NCBI RefSeq assembly: GCF_029168945.1
Contig: NC_083605.1
Coordinates: forward strand, 40,437,280-40,501,279
Reading direction: 5' to 3'
DNA: 64,000 nt
From: Cannabis sativa
Lineage: Eukaryota > Streptophyta > Magnoliopsida > Rosales > Cannabaceae
Below the pieces are notes generated by a model. That model saw only the letters and a list, made by a program, of their open reading frames with translations, ran no database searches and was not told the origin of the DNA. The position numbers and the translations under genes are program-made. Of this stretch, positions 35,125 through 47,545 are shown in pieces (the first letter of the stretch is position 1; each line of letters starts with the position of its first letter).

Positions 35125-36243
35125 GAAGAGGTTCAAAACATTCTTGAGCATTGTCACTCATCGCCTTATGGAGGGCATTTTGGAGGCCAAAGAACAGCTG
35201 CAAAAGTACTTCAATCGGGGTACTATTGGCCTTCCATGTTCAAGGATGCTTATGAGTTTGCTAGACGGTGTGATAGATGCCAGCGGGTTGGTAATATTTC
35301 TGCTCAAAATGAGATGCCTTTGCAAGTTATTCTCGAGGTAGAGTTGTTTGATGTTTGGGGCATCGATTTCATGGGACCCTTCCCCCCGTCCTTTGGAAAT
35401 CTATTCATTTTGGTGGCTGTAGATTATGTGTCAAAATGGGTGGAAGCAATTGCAAGTCCCACCAATGCCTCTAAGGTGGCGATGAAATTTCTACACAAGA
35501 ATGTCTTCACTCGTTTTGCGACTCCAAGAGCTTTGATTAGTGATGAGGGAACTCATTTTGTTAACAAAGTTTTGGCAGCTCTTTTGGCTAAGTATAGTGT
35601 GAAGCACAAGATAGCTACGGCTTACCATCCTCAAACAAATGGCCAAGCGGAGATTTCCAATCGAGAAATCAAAGGAATTTTGGAGAAAGTGGTGAATCCT
35701 ACTCGAAAAGATTGGTCTCAACGGTTGGATGATGCTCTTTGGGCATATAGAACCTCTTTCAAAACTCCTTTGGGCATGTCTCCCTACCGTTTAGTTTATG
35801 GTAAGGCTTGTCATTTACCCGTTGAATTGGACCGCAAAGCTTATTGGGCTACGAAGAAGTTGAATATGGATCTCCAAGGGGCGGGGGAAGCTCGAAAGTT
35901 ACAATTGAATGAGCTTGAGAAAATGAGGTTGTTTTCGTATGAGAATGCTAAACTCTATAAAGAAAATACCAAGAAGTGGCATGACAAAAGAATTCAACCT
36001 CGAGTGTTTGAGAAAGGGCAGCGAGTTTTGCTTTTTAACTCGCGGTTGAGGTTATTTCCGGGTAAATTGAAGTCTCATTGGTCAGGCCCATTCACCATAA
36101 CCAAAGTTTATCCTCATGGAGCTGTGGATGTTTGTAATGAGCAATCCGGAAAGGAATTTAAAGTGAATGGGCAACGTCTAAAGCATTATTTTGGTGGTGA
36201 GGTTGATCAAGCAAAGACCTCAATCGTTTTGGAAGATGCATGA
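35125..36243 (+). pseudogene. pol: Integrase of element E
   Basis: Zinc-binding HHCC domain: [19 protein letters not shown] to [10 protein letters not shown] (35145-35290). The catalytic core has first Asp in WGIDFMGPF, second Asp in LISDEGTHF and Glu in [12 protein letters not shown], so the DDE triad is intact. C-terminal part: [18 protein letters not shown] and [11 protein letters not shown]; no chromodomain, as expected for Athila. The upstream stops at 35086 and 35122 would cut it off from RT. Confidence 0.92.
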
Positions 36244-37667
36244 AGCGGAAGGTGGTTGGGTTGCCTTGTGCTTGGATTAATGTCAATTCCTTAGGCAACC
36301 CAATATTAGAAGAAGAACAAATTTTGTAAATATATTTGTTAAAAAAAATAAAAGAACGAAAAAAAGAAAAAAAATAGAAAAAAATGAGAAAAAAAAAAGA
36401 GAGAGAAAAAAAAAATATATATATAATTCTTCATTTTCCTTTATTTTTATTTTATTTTATTTTATTGTTAATTTTTATTTTAAGTGTTTGGGTGGATTTT
36501 ACACTTGGTTTGATGTTTCAGGTTGTTTTGGAACACAATTTGGAGTCTTGGAGGTGATTTGGAAGTTTAGAGGTTTTGCTAAATTTTTGATGGAATTTTG
36601 CTGCAGCATTTCTTTGAAGCACAAAAGAATTTTTCGTTGATTTAGAGAACCTTTGCATGCTGTAGCATTTTTCTAGCAAAATTTTAGCAAAAGAGATACC
36701 TGTTGAAAGATCACTCAGCAAGATTTTTGCTGAACTTTTGTAGAAATTTTGCTTCAGCAGGCGTAATATCACTTCAATTACGAGAGGAAAGGCCTATATA
36801 TTACATATTACTAGTATTTTACTTATATATATTATTACTATTATTATAAAAAAAAGTTTATATATTAATAATATTTTTATTTTAATATACATTAATATTA
36901 CATTCAAAAGAAAAAGTTTTTTTCAAAAAAATTAACCCTGCAGACCCCACCCCCCCTTTCTTCAACCTTCGACCTGCCCCCATCGTCCCTTGCTCAACCT
37001 TCACAAAACCCGACTAAGGTGCGACTACACCCAGCCAACCCCCATTTCGCCCCCGTCCACACCAGAAACCCATCCCCTCCATCAGCCACCACCCTCCCCC
37101 ATTCGACCAAACCACCATTCGAACCCGACCTCCCCAGTCCGACGAACCCTTCGCCAGCAGTGCCAGTCGCGACCCCCAGTGCTTCCTCCTCCGTTTACCC
37201 AGAACCCGACCACCAGCCGCCGCGTACTCCACGATATCTCAGTGCCGGCATTGCATTCATTGAATTTTTTCTGTGGTGAGATCGTTCTCTCTTATTTTGG
37301 TGTGTAATATTGTTGGGATAGAATTCTATTCTAATATATTGTGAAAATAATGTTGAAAGTGCTACCCATTTTTGATTAATGATGATAATTTTAGTGTTGG
37401 GATATTGCATTTTGAGAATCTACACTGTTTAGAAGAAGAAGGAATATCAAAATACTTTAGGATTAATTGTGGTGAACAATGATTTTGATTCTAGTGGTGG
37501 ATATTCAATTGGGATGGTTGTTATTGTCACTTCAATGGGTTGATTTGTTGCTAAACTCAATGTGTTTTTGGTTGGTTGTTGATGTTCTGTGATATTGTTG
37601 AGATTGTGTAGCAGATATCTTTGCCCCCTGTCACAGGTTCTTGAGCTTATAGTTGTGATATTGAGCC
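36244..37667 (+). other. Spacer between integrase and ORF3 of element E
   Basis: No convincing gene. Contents: an A-rich/purine run (36340-36425) ending in an AT microsatellite, an AT-rich stretch with repeated 'tttgct...agca' words (36580-36770), a strongly C-rich island (36945-37215) that is open in two plus frames with many Pro codons, and a TG-rich stretch up to the ORF3 start. Confidence 0.6.
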
Positions 37668-39019
37668 ATGGCAACCAACAAATCCAATTCTCGTAAGCGT
37701 AAAGCTTCGGCCAACACCTCGCTCACACCTCCACTGCAACAACCTATCAACACAATCCCATCAACCCTTGCCTTGCCTTCTCCCACTCCAATACCAACCA
37801 TTCTCGAACCTACACACTCACCACCCCGTACACGTCCCCGTAAAGTCTCTTCACCTAAACCCAAAGCTCCAACTGCCAAAACAGATCCCTCTACCTCCAA
37901 GGGCCAACCAAAGCCTAAGCGCACCACTTCCACAATCCCACCACCTAAACATAAGCCCACTACTCGTCCCAAAGCCAAAGCCGACCCTGTCCGCCATCAA
38001 GAGCAGTTTGAGATATTGCAAACCCGCAACCAGTTGGTCGAGCGTGGCTTTCTCCCTGCCCCAGAGGCTTTACTTGTCTATATTACAAATTTGATTGCGG
38101 AGCAAAAGTGGGAGAAATTTTGTGCAATTCCTAAACCTGCTGTGGCCTCAGTTGCCCCTGAATTTTATGCTGCACTTGATCCAAAGTATCCTGAAGTCGT
38201 TCGGGTGAGGGGTCAGAGTGTCCCCTTTCCTCCTGATGTGATTAAAGACTTATATGGATAGGCAGCTCCACTTAAGGATGAGTTTGCTATTTGGAAGATT
38301 AACCCAGCCTCTATCCCATTTGACACCGTCCTTCGTACTGTTGCTCACCCAGGTTCTGAATGGTCTGTCTCTTCTTCAAGCCACCGCACTTTGTTACACT
38401 CATCTCTACGGCCTGAAGCGTGTGTTTGGCTTGCTTTTATTAAGTGCTCTTTGATGCCCACGACCCATGACACCACAGTGAGTCAGACACGCCTCTATTA
38501 TTGTATTGTATCCTGGCGGGCAAGAAAATGAATGTGGGAAAGATAATTTATGAGGAAATTTGGAACTTCTTTAAGAAAAAGGGCGGCAAGTTATTTTTCC
38601 CAGCTCTTATCACTCAAATTTGCCTAGCGGGTAATGCCGCTATTGGGGGCGATGAAGAACTTCTGCGAGAGCGGATCGGCATTGATTTGGTTTCGATTCA
38701 GCGTGTTGCCACTCATTGCACATCCTCGATTGCTACTCCGAAACGTCGAAAGCCATCTAGCAGTCAGCCGGCGCCCGCCAGTCTTCCTCACACTCAGCAG
38801 GAACAAATCATGAATCGCCTATCACACGTTGAGGAGAAACCAATGACTTACTCTCGCTATGTTCAGGCGCGTGATACTGCATTAGCTAAATCTCTGAAGC
38901 GAATTGCACCGAGGCAAATAGTTGACTTCCCAGAGTTCCCACAAGAAGTGTTTGCTCGATGGACTGATCTAGAAACTCAGGAAGATTCTAGCTCCTTAGA
39001 GGATGACCCCAAGGGATAG
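37668..39019 (+). pseudogene. ORF3 of element E (Athila third ORF, plant-transposon-protein domain)
   Basis: Start ATG 37668 (MATNKSNSRKRKASA). The N-terminal 120 residues are rich in Pro, Lys, Ser and Thr. The conserved domain begins near 37990 (RHQEQFEILQTRNQLVERGF), with EFYAALDPKYPEVVRVRG and VPFPPDVIKDLYG. TAG at 38259-38261 interrupts it; the same frame then runs DEFAIWKINPASIPFDTVLR to about 38500. A one-base shift leads into KKMNVGKIIYEEIWNFFKKK and IGIDLVSIQRVATHCTSS, ending DDPKG at 39019. I see no signal peptide or clear membrane segment, so an envelope role is not supported by the sequence. Homologous to the fragment in F. Confidence 0.85.
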
Positions 39020-40578
39020 ACAGAGGGAGTACTCTTTCTTTCAGCTTAGTATTTATTTTTCACTTGTTTTTTCTGTTTGTGTTCTTGTTTTTTCTGTTAT
39101 AGTTGTTGTTGTTTGTCTTGTTGTTTTATGTTCGGGTTGTATTTTGTGTTTGGTAGTGTTTCCTAGGGGGGCTCGATGACGATGTTGTGTTTACACTTAG
39201 TTCTTGAAACTGAATGTTTTCCTTTTTGAGTTTTAAGCTGCCTGCTTTAAGTTAGCATGTTGGTTGCTCTTCGTTGTTGAAAGTTTGCCTCTCTTGATTG
39301 TGCTCATAGCTTGACTAAATGGTTGGTGCCGCTAATTAGTTTGAATTAAGCCTTTGTGAGAGTTTAAACCTCTAGAATTACTTACCAATTTTTTCCTTGA
39401 GGCAAAATCCTAGACATCCCTACACCAAGGACGTGATATAGGCCATGTTTGGAACGTTTGAACTTTGAAGCCTACCCTTGAATATTTTATCCCTAGTTTT
39501 CCCCCTTGAGCTTGATATTCACATTTTCTTTTCTTCGCCACTACATAGCCTAGCTAGAGATAAATCTCCTTTTCTCCTCGCCCCAAGACGCATTGGTCTT
39601 TATAAGATACTAATTTTTATTGCATATTTGGGAGTTTTGGGGAGCGGAGTGAGTGAGTGTCAAGTGGGTGAGTATTTTCCATTTTTCTTTTTCTCTTTTT
39701 CTAAACATTGAGGACAATGTTGTTCTTTAAGTTTGGGGGGAGTGGTTCTCACCTTTATTGTTCTCTTGCTATCTACCTAGTCTACATTATTTCTATTTAT
39801 TTTAGATACGTTTATTATCCGTAAAAAAAAAGAAAAAAAGAGAGAATTTGTACTTAGAAAGATCAATGTCAAAAATAAGTTTGGGGTTGTTTAAAAAAAA
39901 AAAGAACAAAAATATATAATAAAAATAAAGAAAAGAAATATATATGCATATATATATATATTAGCAAAGAATTAAAGCTAGTGGCAAGAGTTATATTTTG
40001 TTTGTGGGGTTTATTTAGGGAAAAATTTAGTGTGCATTGCTTAGGTCCTATAAAGATCAATGTGTTCAGGGTGGTTCGAACCGAAACTAATTTTCCTTAT
40101 CCTACCTTCACCCTAGCCTATCATTACATGCTTGGCAAAGTCCTATTGATCCTTGGAGTGGTGTGTGTCTACATTAGTGGAGAGAAAGTTGTTAGGTAAC
40201 CTATGGAGGCGTCATTTGAACTTGAGGACCAATGTTTAGTTTAAACGTTAGTTGATCGAAATTGTTTAAGAAAAACTATGCCAAAAAGAGAGGAGCACTT
40301 GACACTTACTTTGGGCAGCGACATTTAAACTTAAAGATTTTAGTTTAAAGCTTGAGCAACATCTTCATTCAGTTTACCTTTTGCAAAATATTATTCCTGA
40401 GAGCTATTTCCCCTAGGCGTAAGAATTGACAAGACGAGTTGCATCCTGTTTTTGTTGAGTATTTTTGTTCAGTTCAGTGTCTTTTGTTTTGAATTTCTGT
40501 GGGCTGTTTGTTGTTCTAGTTGCTGTGGTTTTGTTCTCATCACTTGAGGACCAGCAATGTCATAAGTTTGGGGGTATT
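39020..40578 (+). other. 3' spacer of element E with repeated polypurine-like motifs
   Basis: Non-coding. It contains GAGGACAATGT followed by AAGTTTGGGGGG (39729-39740), AAGTTTGGGG (39877-39886), GAGGACCAATGT (about 40224), and finally GAGGACCAGCAATGTCAT followed by AAGTTTGGGGG (40564-40574), next to the LTR. Only the last is in position to prime plus-strand synthesis. AT microsatellite at 39930-39962. Confidence 0.7.
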
Positions 40579-42017
40579 TGATAACTCTTGAGTAAAGAGT
40601 TATTTGATTTCACTTTAAACATGTTTTTTTATGTAATTGTGTGTCATTGTAATTATTTTGTCTTTTAATTTGTGAAAGTTTCAGTGTTTTATGTTTATGT
40701 GTGTAATCTCAAGCTGTTAACAGAAATCAATGACTTTTGTGTATAATTTGGCAAAGAAAATAGCAAGTTAGTCATGTTCTTAATTTTTGCTAAAATTCTG
40801 TGAAGTTTTTGCTCCAGCAAACAGGTTAGTAGCTGATTTGTTTTATTTTCTTGAAAAAAGGATGAGCTAGCATTTCATTAAAAGAGGTGGCATTTGTGGA
40901 GATGATATGGCATTCTAGGAGTGGTGGCTGGAGCAATTACATGAAGAGGCTAGATGAATGCCATGTGTAGGGTTTATTTTCGGCAAATGGTACTAAACCT
41001 AGGAGGATTTTGAAAAGAAAGGGGGCCTCCATTTAGAGAAAAAAAAAAGGGCTGGACGTTGGGGAGCTTGGCTGCCATTTTTCTACAGAAAAAAAATAAG
41101 AGTGAAAGAAGAGGAAGAAGAAGGAAAAAGAGAAGAAGCACAACAAGATTCAACCTTTTGGAAAACTCCTCCTCTATAGTTGTTTGCTATTTCTTTCTTT
41201 CTTTTCTCTTTTATTTTCTTTAACTCTAACATTCAAACTCCATGTCTAAACTTCATCTTGTAATGGTGGTTTTTAAGTTAGCTATGAGCTAAACTTTTTA
41301 TGGTTTGAACTATTGAAGAACTCTATGTTTTAGTTAGTAATTTTCTTATGCAAATATTTAGTAAAAATTCTCATGTTCATTCAAGTGTGTTTATTGCTAG
41401 TTTCTTGATATTGTTTGGCCAACAATAGCTTGATTATTGAGTTATATTTAATTCTGGAAAGGTTAAATGTAATGGACTTAGCTTGAATGACACAAGTTCT
41501 AAATCTTTTTTAGGTTGGATTTGAAATAACATATGAATATGTTATATCCTTGTGTAACAATTGAGAATTATGCTTGAAATGATATTCTTGAGCTTGCTTG
41601 GCATAGGAATATGTTTGAACAGGTCCAAGGGTTGGTTGCATTAAATTGGGAAGAGTTTTGTGCACTTTAATGGAGTTCTTGTTAACCTGAGATTTTTGCT
41701 AAAGATTTGCTAACATTTTGCTGCAGCAAAACGCACAGTTTTTGCTAAACATAGGGGGATTCAATAGTTCAACCCTTTCACATTTTGAAAGCTTACAACT
41801 CAATTTTATTTTCATCTTGCATCAACTTTTGAGTTGATTTACTTGTTTTCTAGTTTATTTAGTTGATTCATTACTCATTTCATTTTGCTTTTTAGGCATT
41901 TTTGCTTGGTAATTAACTATTGCAATATAAATTTTATTTTTACAGTCCTTGTGGAGACGATACTCATTACTTATCACTGTATTACTTGTTTGTGACTGCG
42001 TACACTTGCGTATATCA
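40579..42017 (+). repeat. 3' LTR of element E (1.44 kb)
   Basis: Starts TGATAACTCTTGAG four bases after a G-run polypurine tract and ends TTGCGTATATCA. The last 100 bp carry CCTTGTGGAGACGATACTCA, which I recognise as typical of Athila LTR ends. The next 16 bases (AATTTTAGCACAATAG) resemble the short leader that normally separates an Athila 5' LTR from its primer site. The partner LTR is missing, so the borders rest on these signals. Confidence 0.78.
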
Positions 42018-42527
42018 AATTTTAGCACAATAGTGGTTGAATAATAGGAGCTGAAGCAATGATTCTTTTAAAAAGTTAAAAGCCACCAAGCAGTTCTCAT
42101 TAAAATCAAACTTGACATCCTTTTGAAGAAGATGGCATAATGGTGTATATATTCTTGAGAATTTTTTCATGAATATCCTATTTTCTGCATGCCCAAGAAA
42201 CGATCTGACTTCTTCTTTTGTTGTTGGTTGTGGTAGGGAGCCAATCAAATCGATCTTTGCCTTGCCCACTTCTATTCCTTTCTCTGAACTCACATGTCGA
42301 GATACTATGCCTTGATTCACCATAAAATGGCATTTTTCCCAATTAAGCACAAGGTTGGCCTCAATACACCGTTTAAGAATCAAAGTGAGGTTGTGCAGGC
42401 ACTTATCGAATGAATCACCATAAAAACTAAAATGATCCATGAAGACTTCGATTATGTTCTCTATGTAGTTTGAAAAGATGCTCATCATACAACACTTAAA
42501 AGTAACAGGAGCATTACATAACTGTTG

Positions 42528-42532
42528 GAAAT
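42528..42532 (+). repeat. Target-site duplication of solo LTR 1, left (ATAAC)
   Basis: ATAAC before TGTTGG; identical to 44398-44402. Confidence 0.93.
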
Positions 42533-44397
42533 TATTTTACCAGGAACTTAGATCTACTCACAAGTATGTTGAATTAACAACCTAAATATGAACTTCTAAA
42601 ACGATGGAAAATTAAACACATAAAAGAATCAGGAATCTTACATTGGGTGCAGCGGAATATATGTCTCCTCCCACTCAGATCTCTAACCCTTGATTCCTTT
42701 CTGTAGCAGAGTATAATCAAGATCTGAGCCCGATAGTCCTTCTTTGTTGTTTCTGAATTCTACACAGCCTTCCTCACTATTATTGAGGTATTACTTGATG
42801 TGTGTGGGCACTACTCTAACACGTATAGATTTCGAACTAGTGAAGGAATAGAGAGAGAGAGGGTGGCGGCTCAGAGAGAATTTTCAGAGAGAAAATTCTG
42901 TCAGAATAATGTTATGAATGTGTTCTTGAAAACTAAAGCCTTTGCCTTCTATTTATGGAAGACCACCCAGGGCTATGATTGAATTAATTGACATTTAAAA
43001 TTGAAAAAATCAAAGAGAAAAGGAAGCTTAAGTGGCCGGCCTAGGCATTGTGGAAACAAGGCTTGCCACTTTTCCAACTTTCCTTTTCCTACATTGATAG
43101 TTTCCTGTTTTGTCAAAAACTGCCAATTCCTTTGTTCAACCACATAAATGTCAAATTTAATTATTTAATAATTAAAATTAATTATCAAATAATATATTGT
43201 CATTTATTTTATTAATAATAAAACTAATTAAAGTTTCCTAATTAATAAATATGTCCTTCAAAATCTCTATCTACTATTGCCCTTAATAAGTGATAAATTC
43301 TCAAATAGACACAGTCTATCTTGAGAATTATAATTGATTAATTAAAATCAATTAAATGAGTCTTACATATAATATTATCTCAACTAGTGGGGGGACCATG
43401 GGTCTATATATCCGAGCTTCCAATAAGCAGATCTAGAATTTACCACTTGAATTCACTGACTTATTAATTCTTCGTTGAATCCACCCATAGAACTCAGAAT
43501 TGCATTCTCAGTATATAGAATGCTCTATATGTTCCACCATATAGACACATCATTAGTTATCCATTGTTATAATCCTAATGTGATCAATGATCCTCTATAT
43601 GGATGATTTACACTATAAAGGGACTAAATTATCGTAACACCCTACAATGTATTTTATCCTTAAAACACTTAACCCTGTATAAATGATATTTCAACTAAGT
43701 GAAATGAGTACTCAATCATTTATCTCATTTCGTTAAGCTCGAAGGAAATCACCCTTTGCTTACTATTCGCCAGATAGAAGCTATAGATTCCATATTTATG
43801 TTAGCGCTCCCACTCAATCGTACTACCGTGTTCCCAAAATGTATGTATTGCACTGACCAAAAATTAGGCTTAACTAACAAATCAAAGAACACGAATAACA
43901 CTCTTGAGATTGAGCCTAACCATATCAGGATTTCGATAATGTGATCTAGGATCAACTTATGATATTGAATTGAATAGATATTTACGGTAAGTTTCATAAA
44001 TCTATTTCAAAGTTCAATATCGATCCATTCCAATGCATACTCCATGCATCCAACCTGAGCTTTACTTTAACCTATGTTCTGGAAAGGACATAGCATTTCT
44101 CCAAATGCAAGTAAACTCTGTTGTAGATTGTCATATCAGTAAAACCCAGTGTTCTGATAAATCTAGGAATACTTTATTCACATAGTCATGTTTACTTTCC
44201 ACTGTGTTGACAACACAATAAACATGATCAAGTATGTGAAAGTGGTTTGGATAAATTTATAAATCAAATAGACAAACAATTGATTAAGTGAACCAAAACA
44301 TACACAAATGAATGAAAAATACTTCTGTTACTTTTTTGATATTGAATAATCTGGATTACATTGAAATAGAGTTTTATTTAAGGCATAAAACCCAACA
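42533..44397 (-). repeat. Solo LTR 1 of a TGTTGG...CCAACA family (1.87 kb)
   Basis: Plus strand reads TGTTGGAAAT ... AACCCAACA with a perfect 5-bp duplication. Orientation is minus: a TATA-like CCATAAATAG (complement of 42949-42958), and the minus-strand start TGTTGGGTTTTATGCC is typical of plant Ty1/copia (SIRE-like) LTRs. No gag or pol is attached, so this is the product of LTR-LTR recombination. The two other copies are at 53976 and 60693. The short plus ORFs inside are not conserved as proteins. Confidence 0.92.
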
Positions 44398-44402
44398 ATA
44401 AC
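44398..44402 (+). repeat. Target-site duplication of solo LTR 1, right (ATAAC)
   Basis: Matches 42528-42532; the RT of G continues beyond. Confidence 0.93.
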
Positions 44403-45740
44403 CTGAATAACATGCATTGGAAAGTAAATGTACCAAAAGGGCATGTAAAGGCTGTCTACTCCTTGTCTTTTAGAGCAATAGCAATCATATTATACCCTGA
44501 ATATCCATCAAGAAAGCGATAATAAGGATGACCTACTAGCCTCTCAAGCTTCTGATCAGTGAATGGCAATGGGAAGTGATCTTTTCTTGTTGCCGCATTC
44601 AACTTGCGGTAATCTATGCAGACTCCCCACCCAGTTTGCGTTCTTGTTGGCACTAGCTCATTGTCTTCTTTTTAAACTAATGTGATCCCAAATTTCTTTG
44701 GAACCACCTAAACAAGGCTTACCCATTTGCTGTCTGAGATTGGGTAAATAATGCCCACACCAAGAAGCTTCAACATTTCCTTCTTCACTACCTCCATCAT
44801 AAGGAGGTTTAGCCTTTGTTGTGCATCACATGTTTGTTTAGCTCCTTCTTCCAAGAGAATTCTGTGCATACATGTAGTAGGACTAATTCCTTTGATGTTT
44901 CCAATGGACCATGCAATGGCAGTTCTGTGAGCTCAAAACACGCTTATCAGTTTTTCTTCTTGCACTTGGTCGAGATCTTTAGCAATTACGACCGGTAATG
45001 TTTCATTCTCCTAAGTAAGAATATTTGAGATGATTAGGTAGTGTCTTCAGTTCAAGAATAGGAGCTTCTACAATGGATGGGTAATTTATCAATTAAGATT
45101 GGCAATTCCACTTACGCCACCTTCTTGTAAAGCTTTTTGAAGTCGTTATTAAGGGCAATTATGACATCTACCATCTCTTCAGAAAAGTTCTCCTCAGAAT
45201 TCAACACTAAGTTCTCTCGTATAGCAACTTCAAGACTATCTTCACTATGCAGATGTAGCACCCTTTGGGAGAGGTCATCCAACATATCTATAATAAATAA
45301 CATATACATCACTTGGATACCTCATGGCCTCAAAAATGTTGAATCAGATTGTCTCTCTATCGAATTCCGTAGTCAAGGTTCTCTCGTGGACATCAATCTT
45401 GGTTCTTGCAATTTTCATGAATGATCTTCCCAACAAAATTGGAGTAGAACAAGGACTGGAATCATCTTCCATATCAACAACATAGAAATTTTCTGGAAAT
45501 ACCAATTCATTAACTTGAACTAGCACATCTTCAAGGACACCTTTTCCGTAGGCATTCGACCTATCGGCAAGTGATTATCCTAGTTTCTTCAGGTGGACCC
45601 AAATTCAAGAAGTTATAGATAGAGAATGGCATGACATTAATGGAGACCCCCAAATCCAACATACACCGCTCAATTATAGTATTTCCAATAGTGTAAAGAA
45701 TAGTGAAACTTCCAGGATCCTTACATTTTGGAGGAAGCTT

Positions 45741-47221
45741 CTTTTGGAGAACTACAGACACATTTTCCCCCACACTTACTATTTCATTACCCTCCAACTT
45801 GTGCTTATTGGTGCAAAGCTTCTTCAAAAACTTGGCATATCGTGGCACTTGTTTAATGGCATCAAGAAGAGGAATGTTCACTTCCACCTTGCGGAATGTT
45901 GAAAGAATTTCCTTTTCAACCTCTTCCTTCTTAGTCTTCTTCAATATGCTTGGGAAGGGTGGTGGTGTGACAAAGGTAGGCTTTGGTGGGGCAGGATTGT
46001 TTAGCTTGGTTGCCTCTATTTCATCTTTTGGGCTATCATCTTGTGGTTTGGGTTGTGTCGTTTTTGGTTTTGGGATGATAGGTGGGTCATATTGTTCATC
46101 ACTTCTCAAGGTCACTGCACTAGCATTCTCTTTAGGATTTTTCTCAGGTTGGGATGGTAGTTGATTGAACATTTGAGATTGCATCCCATTACAGGATTTT
46201 GAGAGTTGACCCAATTGATTCTTTAAATTTATATTGCTGCTTCAGATTGTTGTTGGAACCTTAAAGAACTAGCATCCATGGCATTAATGAGTTATTTATT
46301 GGTAGGCTTGGGAGGTGATGGTGGGGAAGCTTGTGGTGCTTGATTTTGTCGACAGGTTTCCACTATTTATAATTGAAAGTAGGTTTTGTAGGTTGCTGGA
46401 GATTTTGTTGATTGCCGTAGCGGAGATTTGGATGATTCTGCCAATTAGGTCTATAAGATTGGGACTGTGGTTCATAAAGCTGGCTTAATTAACAAGGAAA
46501 ATTACATACTGGATTCACATCTTCAGTCTCATCTTCAAACAATGTAGGGCAGGTATCAGTAGCATGTCTCACAATCTCAAAAATTCCACATGGCCTCACC
46601 TATTAGCCTAAAGCAAGTTGTTGTACCATAGAGGTTAATTGAGCTATTTTCTTACTAAGTTGCTTCTCAATGGGTTTACTAACTTAATTAACCTATCGTG
46701 ATGTTAAGGGAGAGTCTCATGAGTGCCAAACTGTTGTGAATTGGTAGCCATGTTTGAGATTAGATTTTTGGCTTCTGTTGGGGTCTTGTCTACTAATGCT
46801 CCTCCACATGCTGCATCCATCAATCATACTCCTCTCAAAGTGACTCTCCAGTAACTTGCTGAATTCCACATATTGCTTTTCATATGCTTCCATCTTCAGA
46901 GACTGGGAAGCATCGATCCAAGAAAATAGTGTTCATGTCATTCCATGTCTCAATAGTGCCTGGTGGAAGATAGTACAACCACTCCTTAGTAGCATCTTTA
47001 AAAGAGAAAGGAAAGGCCCATAACTTGATTTGTTTTTCAGTAACTGAAGTAGGTTTCATACTAGAGTATTCAGTATGAAACTCCTTTAGGTGCTTGTTGG
47101 GGCCTTCGCCGGGTAATCCATGAAAAGCTTGTAGTAAGTTTATGAAGCCAGATTTCAGTTCAAAATTGACATCGAAAGGTTGATAATGGATGCACAGTGG
47201 TTTTTGGTCCAGATTTGGCAC
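45741..47221 (-). pseudogene. gag: gag of element G
   Basis: Capsid: FELKSGFINLLQAFHGLPGE and GPNKHLKEFHTEYSSMKP, then LWAFPFSFKDATKEWLYYLP (47160-46950), a Retrotrans_gag domain. Downstream: YEKQYVEFSKLLESHFERSM, a degraded zinc-knuckle region (about 46600-46530), and the Pro/Lys-rich Gag tail (ASAVTLRSDEQYDPPIIPKP) leading to the protease. Several stops and frameshifts between 46880 and 46215. The clean 217-codon stretch 46214-45561 spans the gag tail and the protease core. Confidence 0.78.
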
Positions 47222-47514
47222 GACGAACTACTTTAATGTCCTATTTTGAGCCATGGTCTTGTGAGAAGTAATCAAGTCATCAAAATCTGACTCAGGATCA
47301 GTTGATAGTGGCTATTTGACAAAACCAAGAGGTTGAAAGAGTTGGTTGTTGGTGATAGTCTTCTATGATCGAGAAGCAGATGATGACTGAAGAAATTGTT
47401 TAACCCTTTAAAGTTTCTCTTGAGTATCATCTCCACTAGACATGTACACCTGAGATTATCAAAGTAAAAGAAGTTAGTAACAAAAATTCAATATGAATTA
47501 TAAAATAAAACTAT

Positions 47515-47534
47515 AATCCCCGGTAATGGCCCCA
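47515..47534 (-). other. Primer-binding-site region of element G
   Basis: Minus strand TGGGGCCATTACCGGGGATT. Athila-type elements usually have a TGGCGCC...GCCGGGGA block here; this copy has one or two changes. Confidence 0.6.
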
Positions 47535-47545
47535 AAATAAAAATA

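Larger units (their letters stand above)
31156..42033 (+). mobile_element. Element E: Athila-type Ty3/gypsy element, 5'-truncated
   Basis: Plus-strand order is gag, protease, RT, RNase H, integrase, a 1.4-kb spacer, ORF3, a 1.5-kb 3' spacer and a 1.4-kb LTR. The 5' LTR, primer site and N-terminus of gag are missing: at about 31155 the sequence switches to F on the other strand. The RT motif FMDD, the DLGASINLMP protease site, the additional ORF3 and the ...GGAGACGATACTCA... LTR end together point to Athila. Stops and frameshifts make it non-autonomous. Confidence 0.88.
42034..45740 (-). pseudogene. pol: Protease and RT of element G, split by a solo LTR
   Basis: Protease: ILYTIGNTIIERCMLDLGVS with INVMPFSIYNFLNLG (about 45700-45590) and PILLGRSFMKIARTKID (about 45450-45380). 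RT: GWGVCIDYRKLNAATRKDHF and FLDGYSGYNMIAIA (44640-44470), the interruption 42533-44397, then FMDHFSFYGDSFDKCLHNL (about 42440) and EKCHFMVNQGIV. The catalytic FMDD has become FMDH. RNase H and integrase are absent: sequence is lost after APII-like residues at about 42040. The stretch 45340-44660 is in several frames with stops. Confidence 0.82.

Noticed and set aside
37668..39019. ORF3 of E as a viral envelope gene
   Set aside because: No signal peptide, no membrane segment and no glycoprotein-like cysteine pattern; it fits the plant-transposon-protein domain instead.
42533..44397. TGTTGG/CCAACA inverted ends read as terminal inverted repeats of a DNA transposon
   Set aside because: Only 6 bp of inverted match, 5-bp duplications, TATA box and TG...CA ends all fit a solo LTR better.
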